The notes: a model not told the origin generated them from the sequence alone. 64,000 nt of DNA from Halichondria panicea (GCF_963675165.1 NC_087377.1:8015122-8079121); one strand, 5' to 3'. Shown: positions 1 through 14,203, counted from the first letter of the stretch. Numbers and translations are program-made.

Positions 1-759
1 ATAGACTCGTCAGTCACATGCAGGTTGATGTTATAATTATACTTCTATTTAAGAAAGCTTTTGATAGTCTCCCACCATGGCCTACATGTAAAGCTGAAAT
101 CACTATAGGTTTTGCTTGAAAAAAAGGCTCTGTGAACTATTAAATATCTCTATAATTTTAACAGACAGCAAAATTAGTACTTTCAGTCAATATGCATGCA
201 TGTGTGGTAATTATTTGTCAATTTTGCTTGTTAATTCCTGAGTTGCACCCCCGATATTCTTTCATACCCAGCACCGTTGAATTTGCGACTCCTTGTGATT
301 GTGACAATATTGTGGTTTTTGTTCTAATTCTTGCATGGTGCTTCTCATGCTGTGGTATCACTATATGATACTTAATTGGCTGAAGCCCAGAAAGTAGTCA
401 AAACAACATTAATTGTGGTTGGACCTGCCTTGCTAGGAAGGCACACTGCATCATGTTTATGATGTAACTGGACAGGAAAAATTCAATGGCTGAATTGTAC
501 AGGTGCTATAGCCACTCGGCTTTTTACCATACATTAATTACGGACCATGCAGAGTCGTGAGTTCTAGGTTGTGTTGTCATGATTATATAATTATAGCAAA
601 GATAATTAAATTGATGACGTGATGTTGAAATAAATAAATGGCGCAATATTAGTGCCGATGCCATGCAATGATGAGTGCATGAGGTCAAGATTGTGTTAAG
701 TGAGTGTGCATGGGCATGAGCTATAGAAAGTGTTGACTGCATGGATTGCATGAATATAT
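1..759. other. No gene recognised; AT-rich flank
   Basis: AT-rich sequence with TAATTATA and TGCATGCA motifs. I see no exon, RNA gene or clear repeat boundary. An open frame from the relic exon to the right runs into it on the minus strand but has no support as coding. Confidence 0.4.
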
Positions 760-1022
760 ACAATTCATGGCTGTCAACTTTGACCAGATCAAACTCCAAT
801 TCTTGCCTGAGGGAAGGAATGTATACTAGACCTGTAACAGAAAAGAAATCGAAAAACATTTTGCCAGTTTTGCATCGGAGACTGATTTGGTTTACATTAT
901 CGATGTGGCTCTGACAGACGAGCTCAACAGTGCTGCTCTGAGCTATGTTGACCCTCAGGTAGTATCTGTTTCCACTGCCGTCCTTCACAAACAGTTTCAC
1001 ACCCACTGTGGCATTAGGGGTT
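760..1022 (-). pseudogene. Truncated relic of the array gene (last exon plus part of exon 2)
   Basis: The minus strand carries a diverged last exon (LRQELEFDLVKVDSHEL) at about 762-830. Next to it is the 3' part of exon 2 (VGVKLFVKDGSGNRYYL... and VELVCQSHIDN) at about 893-1006, followed by a GTAAAC donor. The match to the other copies stops near 1022, where unrelated sequence begins. There is no exon 1. The usual stop after the DxxxL end is absent, so the frame continues. It is more diverged than the other copies and probably an old array edge. Confidence 0.75.
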
Positions 1023-3299
1023 ACATGAACCGTGGGGTTTTTATAATTACATTCATAGCGAAATTTGTATGCGTGGGTGCAACTGTTGCCTGTAACCGTT
1101 ATCTTGATGATTATTGTTGATTCCTCTTTAATTTATATAGTCTGCTATAATCGGCATTATAGTGATAACAGTTCAAGGGTATGGGGGATTATAAAGGACA
1201 AACATATTATTAGTGAAAAGGATTCTATATGATAACAACATGTCATTGAACTTCCTGTTTTTACTATAATTATAGTTCCTGCATATGGAACTGCAACATG
1301 CCAACTCATGGAATTCCTTCACACGTCATGCATGCATGCATGCAGCAGTGCATGACAGGAATTGTTAGATCTATAAATATATACATTAGGTGGTTTTAGG
1401 TATGATGTATTTCAATATCAGTCGGTGAAGTTTGTGAATGCACTGACTCTAATGCACTCTTAAAATAATTATGAGAACATTCAAACAGTCAATATTATAA
1501 TCATGTCAAGCTGTATTAAATGTCACTCTCGTATAGAATGTCCTCTAACACACACATGCACACAATTAATTATATACAGCATGGATGGGATATTTCCAGA
1601 GGAGGGAGGACACAATTAACCTTTAGGCACTATAATTATGACCTTTTAACGAATGATTCATATTGGACACGCCCACTCGCTAAGGAATGCCATAATTATG
1701 AGTAGCATGTCTAACATGCAGAGTAATAAAGAAATAAAGATGAATCGTTCAAATAAAAAGTGCCTTGTGTCCTCCTTCCTCCGGGTTATTTCAATAAGTG
1801 CTGCATGACCTATACTTTATGACCTAATTATGGATACATTGCATGGTTTTAGGGTTATATAAGACTATACAACGTACATGTAATATTTATATAAGACTAC
1901 AAGTACAGTTATACAATCATGAATTTAAAAATCTGTATATAGTTAGTGTATAGAGTATCTGTTTCCACTATTATACCGTCCATATTATATATATATACAG
2001 TTTCACACCCATGCATGCATGTACTGTGGCATTATAGGGGTTACGAACCATGCATGCATGGATATCCATTGGGGTTCCTGGTCAAGTATTGCATGGATAT
2101 ATCTCTGTTTGGAATGTGAGATACCGATATCTTTTTGTTGATATCACTAAACACTTACAGTCTGTGAAGAGGTCCATTGTCATATAGTGGAAGCTGCAAG
2201 AAAACACACTCATGCAGTCGTAAATAGTTTATAATAATTATCGATTGATCCAATAATATCCAACAAAATAATTAATTAGATGGTTCAGACACTCATTCTC
2301 AGGAAACAAGGGTGTAATTACACGTACCATCTGAGCATGATTACGTGTATGTATAATTATGTTTGGATAATCCACCTGTGAATGACATTGGGATAGATTG
2401 ATGTACCGGCCGGTACGTCTCTTCACTGTCGCTTTTTTTTTACTTTTTGGATCGACTACAACACAGGTGGCATAATAGGAATCAAAACAAAACTGTCACA
2501 ACGTTAATTATGACTTATTTACAGGTGACATAATTATTATTAAGTAAAATGGTTCAGAAGTCTGGTCAGGATGTCTTTTTTACATGGCTATGAGGAAAGC
2601 CTTAAGGCTCTTGATCACAATCTACTACCGGGCCGATAAACTGCTTGTGGCACGAATTGCCATGCATGTAATAACTAATTTATTGCCTTGAAAACCATTT
2701 TTTGCATATAGAAACCTGCATAGAATGCATAGATACGAAACAAAAATGGTAATTTGGTCGTTTTTGTTCTGTTTTTAGTGGCTGGAATTATATACACTGC
2801 ATCGAAACCATGCATTATATGCTGCCTGGTAAGTTTCCCACAGCAAATATATATATAACTGTCTCATTCAGTGCATGTGCACTATAAAAGTAATGATTTG
2901 ACAGTTTGGATGGGAGGTGGAGCACTTCACCGAAAGGTCAATTTTCTGTATGCCATAATTATACAAACTGACCACAGTGCAATATGCCATAATTATATCT
3001 TAGATATTTCACGTCAGTATATTATTATATTTATATGAATGCTGTTAGCCACACAGGCTATACTGGGAGTGGGGGCTTTTTGTAACGTTGTGTATAATTA
3101 TACAGAGCATGCATTGATTTGATCCCTATTATATGGGTTGGTCGCATGTGTTCTCAATAATATATAAACGATGATATGTGTGATGATAATGAAGGAGTAT
3201 TGCGATTGAGATGGCAATGCTACAGTAATGGTCATTGTATTGAGTGATCGATTGTCGGCAGTTCTATGTGAGCAGTACTATAATTATAATGTTCAGAGT
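1023..3299. other. Array spacer with a decayed exon 2
   Basis: Mostly AT-rich spacer. A strongly decayed exon 2 lies at about 1955-2200 on the minus strand. It is recognised by blocks matching the 'gtatctgtttccact' and 'cttacagtctgtgaagaggt' parts of the good copies, interrupted by extra TA and TGCA runs. I see no other gene. Confidence 0.55.
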
Positions 3300-3748
3300 C
3301 TACAAGTCATTGATGTCAACTGTAACCAGATCAAACTCCAATTCTTGCCTCAGAAAGGGATTGTATTGTGCCTATAATTGAAAATAAGTCAGAATGAAAA
3401 ATATGCATATCGTCGTATTAATAAATCAGGACGTGTGATGTATAATTATAATTATGTAAAATGTAAATTGAAGTCGACTTACATTATCGACGTGGCTCTG
3501 ACAGACGAGCTCAACATTGCTGCTCTGAGCTATGTTGACCCTCAGGTAGTATCTGTTTCCACTGCCGTCCTTCACAAACAGTTTCACACCCACACTAGAA
3601 TTAGGAGTTACATGAACCATGGATCCACTGGGGTTCGTGGTCAGGCCTTGGGAACAGCCTCCAGCTGGAACGTGAAATATCTTCTTGTTGCTGTCACTGA
3701 ACACTTGCAGTCTGCGAAGGGGCCTATCATCATAGAGATGGAAATTAT
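3300..3748 (-). pseudogene. Array gene copy B, lacks exon 1
   Basis: The last exon (3300-3371, stop TAG) and exon 2 (from 3483) are nearly identical to the intact copies. At the 5' side of exon 2 the usual CTGCAG acceptor is replaced by sequence with no AG at the junction. No exon 1 follows before copy C begins. It is therefore a truncated copy, unlikely to give the family protein. Confidence 0.75.
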
Positions 3749-4199
3749 CAGCAGCAGGAGATTTAGAAAAGATTTTTGAAAGCCAGTCGAGGACTCTGTT
3801 TTTATGAATTATAGGTACAAAATTCTTACATGAACTCTATAATCATTATTAGCATGGTAGATCTAGTGCTAATAGTAGGGTTGGGTCAAAAACAGCAAAA
3901 AGGCCCCCTCTGGTTATATATAATTATAATTATAGCTATTATGTCAAAAGGAAAATGATGATTCACACAGGAATACCATGCAGGGGCGTTGCACCATTCG
4001 TACAGAGCATGCACTTTGATTTGAGTATCAACGTTTTCTCGATAATTCAGTATTGATAATAATTATAGCCAAAAATTAGGTAATAAAATTAATTATGATC
4101 TACATGATGATGAAAGCATAATTATTATAGGAAAGTTGTGTTGTAATAAGTGATAGACTGCATGAATCGTCGGCACTTCTATGTATTATGTGTTCAGAG

Positions 4200-4851
4200 T
4201 TAATACAAGTCATTGATGTCAACTGTAACCAGATCAAACTCCAATTCTTGCCTCAGAAAGGGATTGTACTGTGCCTATAATCGATAAGAAATCAGAATGT
4301 AAAAACATGTCATCGTAACATAAATCAGGACGACTATAAAATTTAAATAGGGATTTCCGTCGAATGAATTAAGTCAACTTACATTATCGACGTGGCTCTG
4401 ACAGACAAGCTCAACATTGCTGCTCTGAGCTATGTTTACCCTCAGGTAGTATCTGTTTCCACTGCCGTCCTTCACAAACAGTTTCACACCCACACTAGAA
4501 TTAGGGGTTACATGAACCATGGATCCACTGGGGTTTGTGGTCAGGCCTTGAGAACAGCCTCCAGCTGGAACGTGAGATATCTTCTTGTTACTGTCACTGA
4601 ACACTTGCAGTCTGCGAAGAGGTCCATCGTCATAGAGATGGAAATTGTCTGCAGAAGAAATTAAAATGCACACATTTGTAAGCAAAAACATTAATACAGC
4701 TGTATGTAGTCTAGTTTACTCTCAGATATAAAAGTCAACTCATTATCTTACTTGAATGATTCTTCAAATGATGAACTGCCACAGAGCTTCCGTTATGGGT
4801 AAGGTACTGGCTGGTCAGTACATTTCTGATGAGATTTACAGTGCTGGCCAT
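4200..4851 (-). CDS. Array gene copy C: orphan 146-aa protein, three exons
   Basis: Exons (minus strand): 4752-4851, 4383-4648 and 4200-4274. The splice sites are GTAAG/CTGCAG and GTAAG/TATAG, and the phases join cleanly (1, then 0). The predicted protein starts MASTVNLIRNVLTSQYL. Its centre holds HVTPNSSVGVKLFVKDGSG and it ends FDLVTVDIND-L-Y. It is one residue longer than its sisters because the usual stop reads TAT before TAA. I do not recognise the family: there is no catalytic motif or membrane segment, and the rest looks like a small beta-rich domain. From ATG it has no signal peptide, though the frame stays open upstream to a possible CTTCAAG acceptor, so an extra 5' exon may exist. 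Confidence 0.7.
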
Positions 4852-7673
4852 TTTAATGAGCTTGGAGTTGTCTTGCTTGAAGTTTTAAGAATATGCGATT
4901 GATATGCTGTTTTGATTTGTAAGCCCAAAAATTTATTTTTATAGCCTGTACCAAGTTGTTAGTATGTATTACAATAATATTTAACAGGGGAATATTACAG
5001 AAAGGATGTTTAAAAGCCAGTCATGATTTATGGTTTCTGTTTATGATGTGCAATTTACACTGATGAGTGGGCCTATAGCATCTTGGGTTCCTGTTTCCCA
5101 CTCATATAGATCTAGAAACATGGAAATCCTTACACAAGGTTCAAAGTAACTGTTATTTGTATTCACACAAATGGCAATATCTGTGAACTTTGTGAGTGTA
5201 CTCTTAAACCCGTATCCTTTAATTAAGACAACATGTTAAAAGCTATAATTATAATAATCTTTATGACAGCACTATATAACGTCATACAGAAGGGTAAGTT
5301 CCTAAAGGAACATTTTACTTAGACTTTGGAGTAAGCAATTTTAACCATTATTATACAACACCATTATTAATTATACTGATCGAAACCCCGAAATATTCGA
5401 TAGGTAGACTACAAGAAAACAATAATATGATTGCATGTGGACTTTATATGCACGGTATTATATACCCGAGGCTGAGGTAGTTTATAAGCCTATTACTAGG
5501 CAACCAGTCAATAACTATAACATTATAGATAATTGTTAATGAATAGTGGTAATAATTGTCTCCGCTAATAATTATTCTTTTTTTTTATTATAATTGCTTT
5601 ATTTAAGCGTTCATTTTTTTTCAATTCGAATAAATGTATGTCATACCGTATAATTATTGATCTAGATCTATAGCGGGTAATTTTTGTTTATGTAAAATTA
5701 TGAACTAGATCTAGCTATTAAATATTATATTCATATATGCAGCTCAGAATAGTGATGTACATTCTATTGGGTGCATAATAATTTGCTAACCTACGAAATC
5801 AGCCAAATTGCGTGCTATATGGCATGCCGGTATAAATTTTACTGATGGTAGAGATGCATGTATCAATTCGCGGCAAATTAATGATCTACGATAGCTCAGG
5901 AATTGGGTTTTACCATAGTTAAGTACAACAACTGTATTTCATTTTGCATTTATACAGCATGCATGCAGTAGATCAGGAATGCTGAGTAGACCTATATAAG
6001 TAATTACAAAAATTATTGATAATAATTGTTGAATAGCTAGATCTATATAATAATTATAGCATTAATTATAAGCTTCATGTTTGGTGCCTCCATGCACTGA
6101 GGCGAGGCTTCAGCACCCGCGGTGCTTTCATGGATTAAGTAATCAGTTTCATGAGCTAGAAAGTGCTAGAAAGTACTACTGCATGCATGTGTTTAAAGTT
6201 CATTGCTGTCAACAGTGACCAAATCGAACTCAAATTCATGTCTGCAAGGGATTTAGAAAGGATGTTTGAAAGCCAGTCGAGGATTCTGTTTTTATGAAAG
6301 TATTATACGGTGAAATTCTTACATGAACTCTATGTATATATAGCTCAAAATGGAGTTGTATAAATTTGTAAGCCAGCTTCCTGTTTCCTGAAATATGTTT
6401 GTTCCTGCCACTCATATATACATGGAAATCCCTCACTCCAGCTTTTATGACAATGGCAATATCTGTGAACTCTTAACCCATGCATCCTTTGATATGTTCA
6501 GCTATTATTATAGGCTTAGTTAAGCTGCAATGCATGCATAATTATATAGATCCTGCAGTCATGCAAATTCTTGAAGGGTATAATAATTTATTTCGTAAGG
6601 AATTAAATTATATCTTCCTTCCTAGGCCGAGTATAATTGTTGTTGACCTATAGCAGCCTGGGAATGAGGCTAAAACTCTGGCTTTTAAGTTTCGAGGTTA
6701 TAGGTAAAATAATATGAAACTGCAAAAGATTATGCGCCTCGAAAATGTTATACAATAATTATGATTGCACATTATTGTGTTCAGAACATGAACAAAAATG
6801 AGTGATTTAACATAGAAAGAGCATATAGAATAATCTGGTTCAATTAATCGCGAATGAAGCCAATAATTAATCAAAATGTATAATTATGCGTACGTACATA
6901 ATTCACATCATGACATTCAAGCAATCTATGCTTCGATTATTACCATCTATAGAAGCATATAGTTTCGTCGCATTGCAACCGTTGAGCATGCAGTTGCAGC
7001 TGGAACAGACACAGACACATGTACGGACGCAGACAGTCAGCTTTACCGTATCTGTGCAGCTATACGCCTCAAGGCATAATAATTGTATCACTGTATATAA
7101 TTATAAAGTGCTAGACTGTAAATGCGTAATACAAACTAATGCTATTATTGCAAGGGCCTACTATATATATACATTTGTATCGCAAAATGATTGGCGAGGC
7201 CTGTACAGTCCCCATTGAAATCGCGGTATTTAATTGAAGCAATCGCACATAAAAATTGCATAATGTTTTCTAAGCCCTAAAAATTGGTCAAAACACAGTA
7301 TTTTATGCTTGCATATAATTATATCATTTCTACACTAAAGATCGAGTCTATAACAACATGCTTCAAATGATAAAAGAATATAGGTATAATTATAATGGCT
7401 TCGATACAGTATATGCATGTATATGTATGATGATTCACACAGGAATACCATGCATGCAGAGGCCATTGTACCGTTTGTACAGAGCATGCAGTTTGATTTG
7501 AGTATCAACATTTTCTCAGTGTAATAATTATAGCCAAGTAATAAAATTAATTATGATCAATAATTATGATGATGAAAGCATAATTATTATAGGAAAGTTG
7601 TAATAAATTGTTGTAACAAGTAATAGACTGCATGATCGTCGGCACTTCTATATATGTATAATGTGTTCAGAGT
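4852..7673. repeat. Array spacer with a diverged last-exon relic
   Basis: This spacer recurs at 8.3-10.8 kb and partly at 11.5-14.2 kb. At 6193-6243 (minus) is a shortened, diverged copy of the array gene's last exon (HEFEFDL... ending SNEL then stop). A block with 'agatctatagcgggtaattttt' near 5,668 resembles the end of the inverted-repeat element at 56.5 kb. I see no intact gene. Confidence 0.6.
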
Positions 7674-8306
7674 TTACAAGTCATTGATGTCAACTGTAAC
7701 CAGATCAAACTCCAATTCTTGCCTCAGAAAGGGATTGTACTGTGCCTATAATTGAGAATGAAAAACATGTCGTCGCATTGAACATAAATCAGGACGACTA
7801 TAAAATTTAAATAGGGATTTTGTCGAATAAAGTTAACTTACATTATCAACGTGGCTCTGACAGACGAGCTCAACATTGCTGCTCTGAGCTATGTTGACCC
7901 TCAGGTAGTATCTGTTTCCACTGCCGTCCTTCACAAACAGTTTCACACCCACACTAGAATTAGGGGTTACATGAACCATGGATCCACTGGGGTTCGTGGT
8001 CAGGCCTTGGGAACAGCCTCCAGCTGGAACGTGAGATATCTTCTTGTTGCTGTCACTGAACACTTGCAGTCTGCGAAGAGGTCCATCGTCATAGAGGTGG
8101 AAGTTGTCTGCAGGAGAATGGCAATGTGTAAAACCTTATTTTGAATAGACATGTCAGTAATTAGTCTATAATGATAATTATGTATTTTGCATTAAATGTA
8201 TCTTACTTGAATGATTCTTCAAATGATGAACTGCCACAGAGCTTCCGTTATGGGTAAGGTACTGGCTGGTCAGTACATTTCTGATGAGATTTACAGTGCT
8301 GGCCAT
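7674..8306 (-). CDS. Array gene copy D: orphan 145-aa protein, three exons
   Basis: Exons 8207-8306 (100 nt), 7842-8107 (266 nt) and 7674-7745 (72 nt) join to 438 nt, 145 codons plus stop. The exon 2 product is identical in amino acids to copies E, G and H (NKKISHVPAGGCSQGLTTN; NVELVCQSHVDN). The last exon reads AQYNPFLRQELEFDLVTVD then INDL and stop. Two cysteines lie in exon 2. The function is unknown. The exact 3160-bp spacing to copy E shows recent tandem duplication. Confidence 0.75.
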
Positions 8307-10833
8307 TTTAATGAGCTTGGAGTTGTCTTGCTTGAAGTTGTGAGAATATGCTATTGATGTGCTGTTTTGATTTGTAAGCTCAAAAATCTCTTTTTATAGC
8401 CTGCACCAAGTTGTTAGTATAATGTTAATACATAACATGGGTTATTACAGAAAGGATGTTCAAAAGCCAGTCATGATTTATAGGTTTCTGTTTTTATGAT
8501 GTGCAATTTAGGTACTTTTACACTGATGAGTAGGCCTATAGCATCTTGGTTCCTGCATGTTTCCTGAAATGTGTTTGTTCCTGCCCACTCATATAGATCT
8601 ACATGGAAATCCTTACACAAGGTTCATAGTTATTTGTATTCAGACAAATGGCAATATCTGTGAACTTTGTGAGTGTACTCTTAAACCCATATCCTTTAAT
8701 TAAGACAACATGTTAAAAGCTATAATTATAATAATCTTTATGACAGCACTATATAACGTCATAGAAGGGTAAGTTCCTAAAGGAACATTTTACTAAGACT
8801 TTGGAGTAAGCAATTTTAACCATTATTTAAAATTATAATTGCTTTATTTAAGCGTTCATTTTTTTCAATTCGAATAAATGTATGTCATACCGTATAATTA
8901 TTGATCTAGATCTATAGCGGGTAATTTTTGTTTATGTACAATTATGAACTAGATCTAGATCTAGCTATTAAAATTAATATTATATTCGTATATGCAGCTC
9001 AGAATAGTGATGTACATTCTATTGGGTGAATAATAATTTGCTAACCCACAAAATCAGCCAAATTGCGTGCTATAAATTATGGCATGCCGGTATAAATTTT
9101 ACTGATGGTAGAGATGCATGTATTAATTCGCGGCAAATTAATGATCTACGATAGCTCAGGAATTGGGTTTTACCATAGTTAAGTACAACAACTGTATTTC
9201 ATTTTGCATTTATACAGCATGCATGCAGTAGATCAGGAATGCTGAGTAGATCTATAAGTAATTACGAAAATTATTGATGATGATTATAATAATATTGTTG
9301 AATTAAACAAATAGCTAGATCTATATAATTATTATAGTATAAATTATAAGCTTCATGTTTGGTGCCTCCACTGAGGCAAGGCTTCAGCACCCGCGGTGCT
9401 TTCATGGATTGAGTAATCAGTTTCATGAGCTAGAAAGTATACTACTGCATGCATGTGTTTAAAGTTCATTGCTGTCAACAGTGACCAGATCGAACTCAAA
9501 TTCATGTCTGAGGAAGGGATTGTACTGCAAGGGATAGAAAGGATGTTTGATAGCCAGTCGAGGATTCTGTTTTTATGAAAATATTATACAGTGAAATTCT
9601 TACATGAACTCTATGTATATATAGCTATTATGTCAAAAGGGAGTTGTATAAATTTGTAAGCCTGCTTCCTGTTTCCTGAAATATGTTTGTTCCTGCCCAC
9701 TCATACATGGAAATCTCTCACTCCAGCTTTTTTGACAATGGAGGTTATTGCAATATTTGTGAACTCTTATTAAGCTGCAATGCTTGCATAATTTATATCC
9801 TGCAGTCACGCAAATTCTTGAAGCCTAGGAATGAGGCTAAAACTCTGGCTTTTAAGTTTCGAGGTTGGAGGTAAAATAATATGAAACTGCAAAAGATTAT
9901 GCGCCTCGAAAATGTTATACAATAATTATGATTGCACATTATTGTGTTCAGAACATGAACAAAAATGAGTGATTTAACATAGAAAGAGCATATAGAATAA
10001 TCTGGTTCAATCAATCGCAAATGAAGCCAATAATTAAGCAAAATGTATAATTATGTACATAATTCACATCATGACGTTCAAGCAATCTATGCTTTGATTA
10101 TTACCATCTATAGAAGCATATAGTTTCGTCGCATTGCAACCGTTGAGCATGCAGTTACAGCTGGAACAGACACAGACACAGACACATGTACGGACGCAGA
10201 CAGTCAGCTTTGCCGTATCTGTGCAGCTATTATGCCTCAAGGCATAATAATAGTATTACTGTATACATGAAGTGCTAGACTGTAAATGTGTAATACAAAC
10301 TAATGCTATTATTGCAACGGCCTACTATATATATACATTTGTATCGCAAAATGATTGGCGAGGCCTGTACAGTCCCTATTGAAATCGCGGTATTTAATTG
10401 AAGCAATCGCACATAAAAATTGCATAATGTTTTCTAAGCCCTAAAAATTGGTCAAAACACAGTATTTTATGCTCACATATATATCATTTCTACACTAAAG
10501 ATTGAGTCTATAACAACATGCTTCAAATAATAAAAGAATATAGGTATAATTATAATGGCTTCGATACAGTATATGCATGTATATGTATGATGATTCACAC
10601 AGGAATACCATGCATGCAGAGGCCGTTGTACCGTTTGTACAGAGCATGCAGTTTGATTTGAGTATCAACGTTTTCTCAGTGTAATAATTATAGCCAAGTA
10701 ATAAAATTAATTATGATCAATAATTATGATGATGAAAGCACAATTATTATAGGAACGTTGTAATAAATTGTTGTAACAAGTGATAGACTGCATGATCGTC
10801 GGCACTTCTATATATGTATAATGTGTTCAGAGT
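8307..10833. repeat. Array spacer; contains a diverged last-exon relic
   Basis: Near-copy of the spacers on either side. At 9459-9524 (minus) is a complete but diverged last exon preceded by a TTGCAG acceptor. It translates as YNPFLRHEFEFDLVTVDSNEL plus stop. No partner exon 2 stands next to it, so it is a leftover of a second, older gene copy per repeat unit. Confidence 0.6.
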
Positions 10834-11462
10834 TTACAAGTCATTGATGTCAACTGTAACCAGATCAAACTCCAATTCTTGCCTCAGAAAGGGATTGTAC
10901 TGTGCCTATAATTGAGAATGAAAAACATGTCGTTGTATTGAACATAAATCAGGACGACTATAAAATTTAAATAGGGATTTTGTCGAATAAAGTCAACTTA
11001 CATTATCGACGTGGCTCTGACAGACGAGCTCAACATTGCTGCTCTGAGCTATGTTGACCCTCAGGTAGTATCTGTTTCCACTGCCGTCCTTCACAAACAG
11101 TTTCACACCCACACTAGAATTAGGGGTTACATGAACCATGGATCCACTGGGGTTCGTGGTCAGGCCTTGGGAACAGCCTCCAGCTGGAACGTGAGATATC
11201 TTCTTGTTGCTGTCACTGAACACTTGCAGTCTGCGAAGAGGTCCATCGTCATAGAGGTGGAAGTTGTCTGCAGGAGAATGGCAATGTGTAAAACCTTATT
11301 TTGAATAGACATGTCAGTAATTAGTCTATAATGATATGTATTTTGCATTAAATGTATCTTACTTGAATGATTCTTCAAATGATGAACTGCCACAGAGCTT
11401 CCGTTATGGGTAAGGTACTGGCTGGTCAGTACATTTCTGATGAGATTTACAGTGCTGGCCAT
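10834..11462 (-). CDS. Array gene copy E: orphan 145-aa protein, three exons
   Basis: Exons 11363-11462, 11002-11267 and 10834-10905, with the same splice sites, phases and 438-nt coding length as copy D. The spacer on its left is almost the same as that of copy D, so D and E form the youngest-looking pair here. The encoded protein is the standard one of the family; function unknown. Confidence 0.75.
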
Positions 11463-12269
11463 TTTAATGAGCTTGGAGTTGTCTTGCTTGAAGTTGTGAG
11501 AATATTCTATTGATATGCTGTTTTGATTTGTAAACCCAAAAATCTCTTTTTATAGCCTGCATCAAGTTGTTAGTATAATGTTAATACATAACATGGGTTA
11601 TTACAGAAAGGATGTTCAAAAGCCAATCATGATTTATAGGTTTCTGTTTTTATGATGTGCAATTTACGTACTTTTACACTGATGAGTAGGCTATAGCATC
11701 TTGGTTCCTGCATGTTTCCTGAAATGTGTTTGTTCCTGCCCACTCATATAGATCTACATGGAAATCCTTACACAAGGTTCATAGTTATTTGTATTCACAA
11801 ATGGCAATATCTGAGAACTTTGTGAGTGTACTCTTAAACCCATATCCTTTAATTAAACAACACGTTAAAAGCTATAATTATAATAATCTTTATGACAGCA
11901 TTATAAATGATAGATATTTATAGAATTGATCTATATAACGGCATACAGAAGGGTAAATTCCTAAAGGAATAGACTTTGGAGTAAGCAATTTTAACCATCT
12001 AGATCTATTATACAACACCGTTTAATTATACTGAGATCAAAACCCCGAAATATTCGAATAAAATTATATTTTGCAAATGGTAGAATAATTAACTATGTAA
12101 GAAAACAGTAATGTGAATTGCATGTGGACTTCGATCATATGCACGATATTATACGCCCGATGCTGATGTTAAGCCATACTATTACTAGGCAACCAGTCAA
12201 TAACTAGATCTAGAACATAATTTTAGATAAAAAAATTATTGTTAAGTTATGAATAGTGGTAATAATATT
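11463..12269. other. Array spacer
   Basis: Spacer homologous to 4.85-5.6 kb, AT-rich, with no exon recognised. Confidence 0.5.
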
Positions 12270-12668
12270 GTGTATCTGTTTCCACTGCCGTCCCCTTCAC
12301 AAACAGTTTCACACCCATGCATGCACTAGAATTTGGGGTTATATATATGAACTATGGATCCACTGGGGTTTGTGGTCAGGCCTTGGAAACAGCCTCCAGT
12401 TGGAACGTGAGATATCTTCTTGTTGCTGTAACTAAATACTATAGCAATCTGCGAAGGGGCCCATCGTCATAGAGATGGAAATATCTGCAGGATAAAACAC
12501 ACATGCAGTTGTACAAAACAAGAGGAGTATAGCTCAACTGCCTCTCATGCAGATAGAAAATTATAACTTACTTGATAAAAATTAATGATGAACAGTCACA
12601 GAGCTTCCGTTATGAGTAAGGTACTGGCTGGTCAGTACATTTCTGATGAGATTTGCTGTGATGGCCAT
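12270..12668 (-). pseudogene. Array gene copy F: decayed exons 1 and 2
   Basis: A decayed exon 2 at about 12,270-12,495 carries small insertions relative to the intact copies. A shortened exon 1 at about 12,572-12,668 still shows the start codon region and a CTTAC donor. No last exon was found to the left. It is a relic that shows unit structure has changed by internal deletion. Confidence 0.7.
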
Positions 12669-14203
12669 TTTTTAAATTAATGAGGTTGGAATTGTCTTGC
12701 TTGAAGTTTTGAGAATTATATTGGTTTGTATATGCATGATGCACTATAGGGCCAGCCAGCATTATGTTAATTGTGGGTATAAGAGCAGGGGATTTAGAAA
12801 GGATGTTGTTTGAAAACCAGTCGAGGATTCTGTTTTTATGAACATAATTATTATACGGTGTAATTTAGGAAATTCTTACATGAACTCATATAGCAAAAGG
12901 GAGTTCATCTGGAGTATAAATTAGCTTGCTTCCTGTTTCCTGAAATATGTTTGCTCCTGCCCACTCATAATTAGAAATCCCTCACTCTAGCTTTTTATTT
13001 TGACAATGGAGGTTATTGCAATATCTGTGAACTCTTAACCCATGCATCCTTTGATATGTTCAGCTATTATTATAGGCTTAGTTAAGCTGCAATGCTTGCA
13101 TAATTTATATCCTGCAGTCACGCAAATTCTTGAAGCCTAGGAATGAGGCTAAAACTCTGGCTTTTAAGTTTCGAGGTTGGAGGTAAAATAATATGAAACG
13201 GCAAAAGATTATGCACCTCGAAAATTAATTTTGATACAATAATTATGATTGCACATTATTGTGTTCAGAACGTAAACAAAAATGAGTGATTTAACATAGA
13301 AAGAGCATATTATAGAATAATCTGGTTCAATCAATCGCGAATGAAGCCAATAATTAAGCAAAATGTAAATTATGTACATAATTCACATCATGACAATGTC
13401 ATTCAAGCAATCTATGCTTCGATTATTACCATCTATAGAAGCATAATTATTATAGTTTTCGTCGTATTGCAACCGTTGAGCATGCAGTTATATACAGCTG
13501 GAACAGACACAGACACATGTACGGACACAGACAGTCAGCTTTACCGTATCTGTGCATGCAGCTATACGCCTCAAGGCATAATAATTGTATTACTGTATAC
13601 ATGAAGTGCTAGACTGTAAATGCGTAATACAAACTAATGCTATTATTGCAAGGGCCTACTATATATGTACATTTGTATCGCAAAATGATTGGCGAGGCCT
13701 GTACAGTCCCTATTGAAATCGTGGCATTTAATTGAAACAATCGCACATAAAAAGTGCACAACATTTTCTTATCCCTAAAAATTGGTCAAAACACAGTATT
13801 TTATGCGGGCATATACATTTCTACACTGTTATTATGGTATAATTATAAAGATCGAGTCTATAACAACATGCTTCAAATGATAAAAGAATATAGGTATAAT
13901 TATATAAATCGATAATGGCTTCGATACAGTATAATTATGCATGTATTATGTATGGTGATTCACACAGGAATACCATGCAGGGGCCGTACGTTGCACTGTT
14001 CGTACAGAGCATGCAGTTTGATTTGGGTATCAACGTTTTCTCAGTATAATAATTATAGACAAAAAGTTAAGTAATAAAATCAATAATTATGATGATGAAA
14101 GCATAATTATTATAATTATATAGGAAAGCTGTAATAAATAAATTGTTGTAATAAGTGATAGACTGCATGATCGTCGGTACTTCTATGTACATGTGTTCAG
14201 AGT
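12669..14203. repeat. Array spacer
   Basis: Homologous to 6.2-7.67 kb and 9.5-10.83 kb, including the shared block with 'acggacacagacagtcagct' near 13,520. Open frames here are not conserved between copies of the spacer, so no gene is called. Confidence 0.6.

Noticed and set aside
11011-11304. Plus-strand open frame (MALTDELNIAALSYVDPQVV...) repeated in each array unit
   Set aside because: It is the antisense of exon 2. The minus strand has matching donor and acceptor sites, consistent phases and a continuing three-exon protein, while the plus frame has none.
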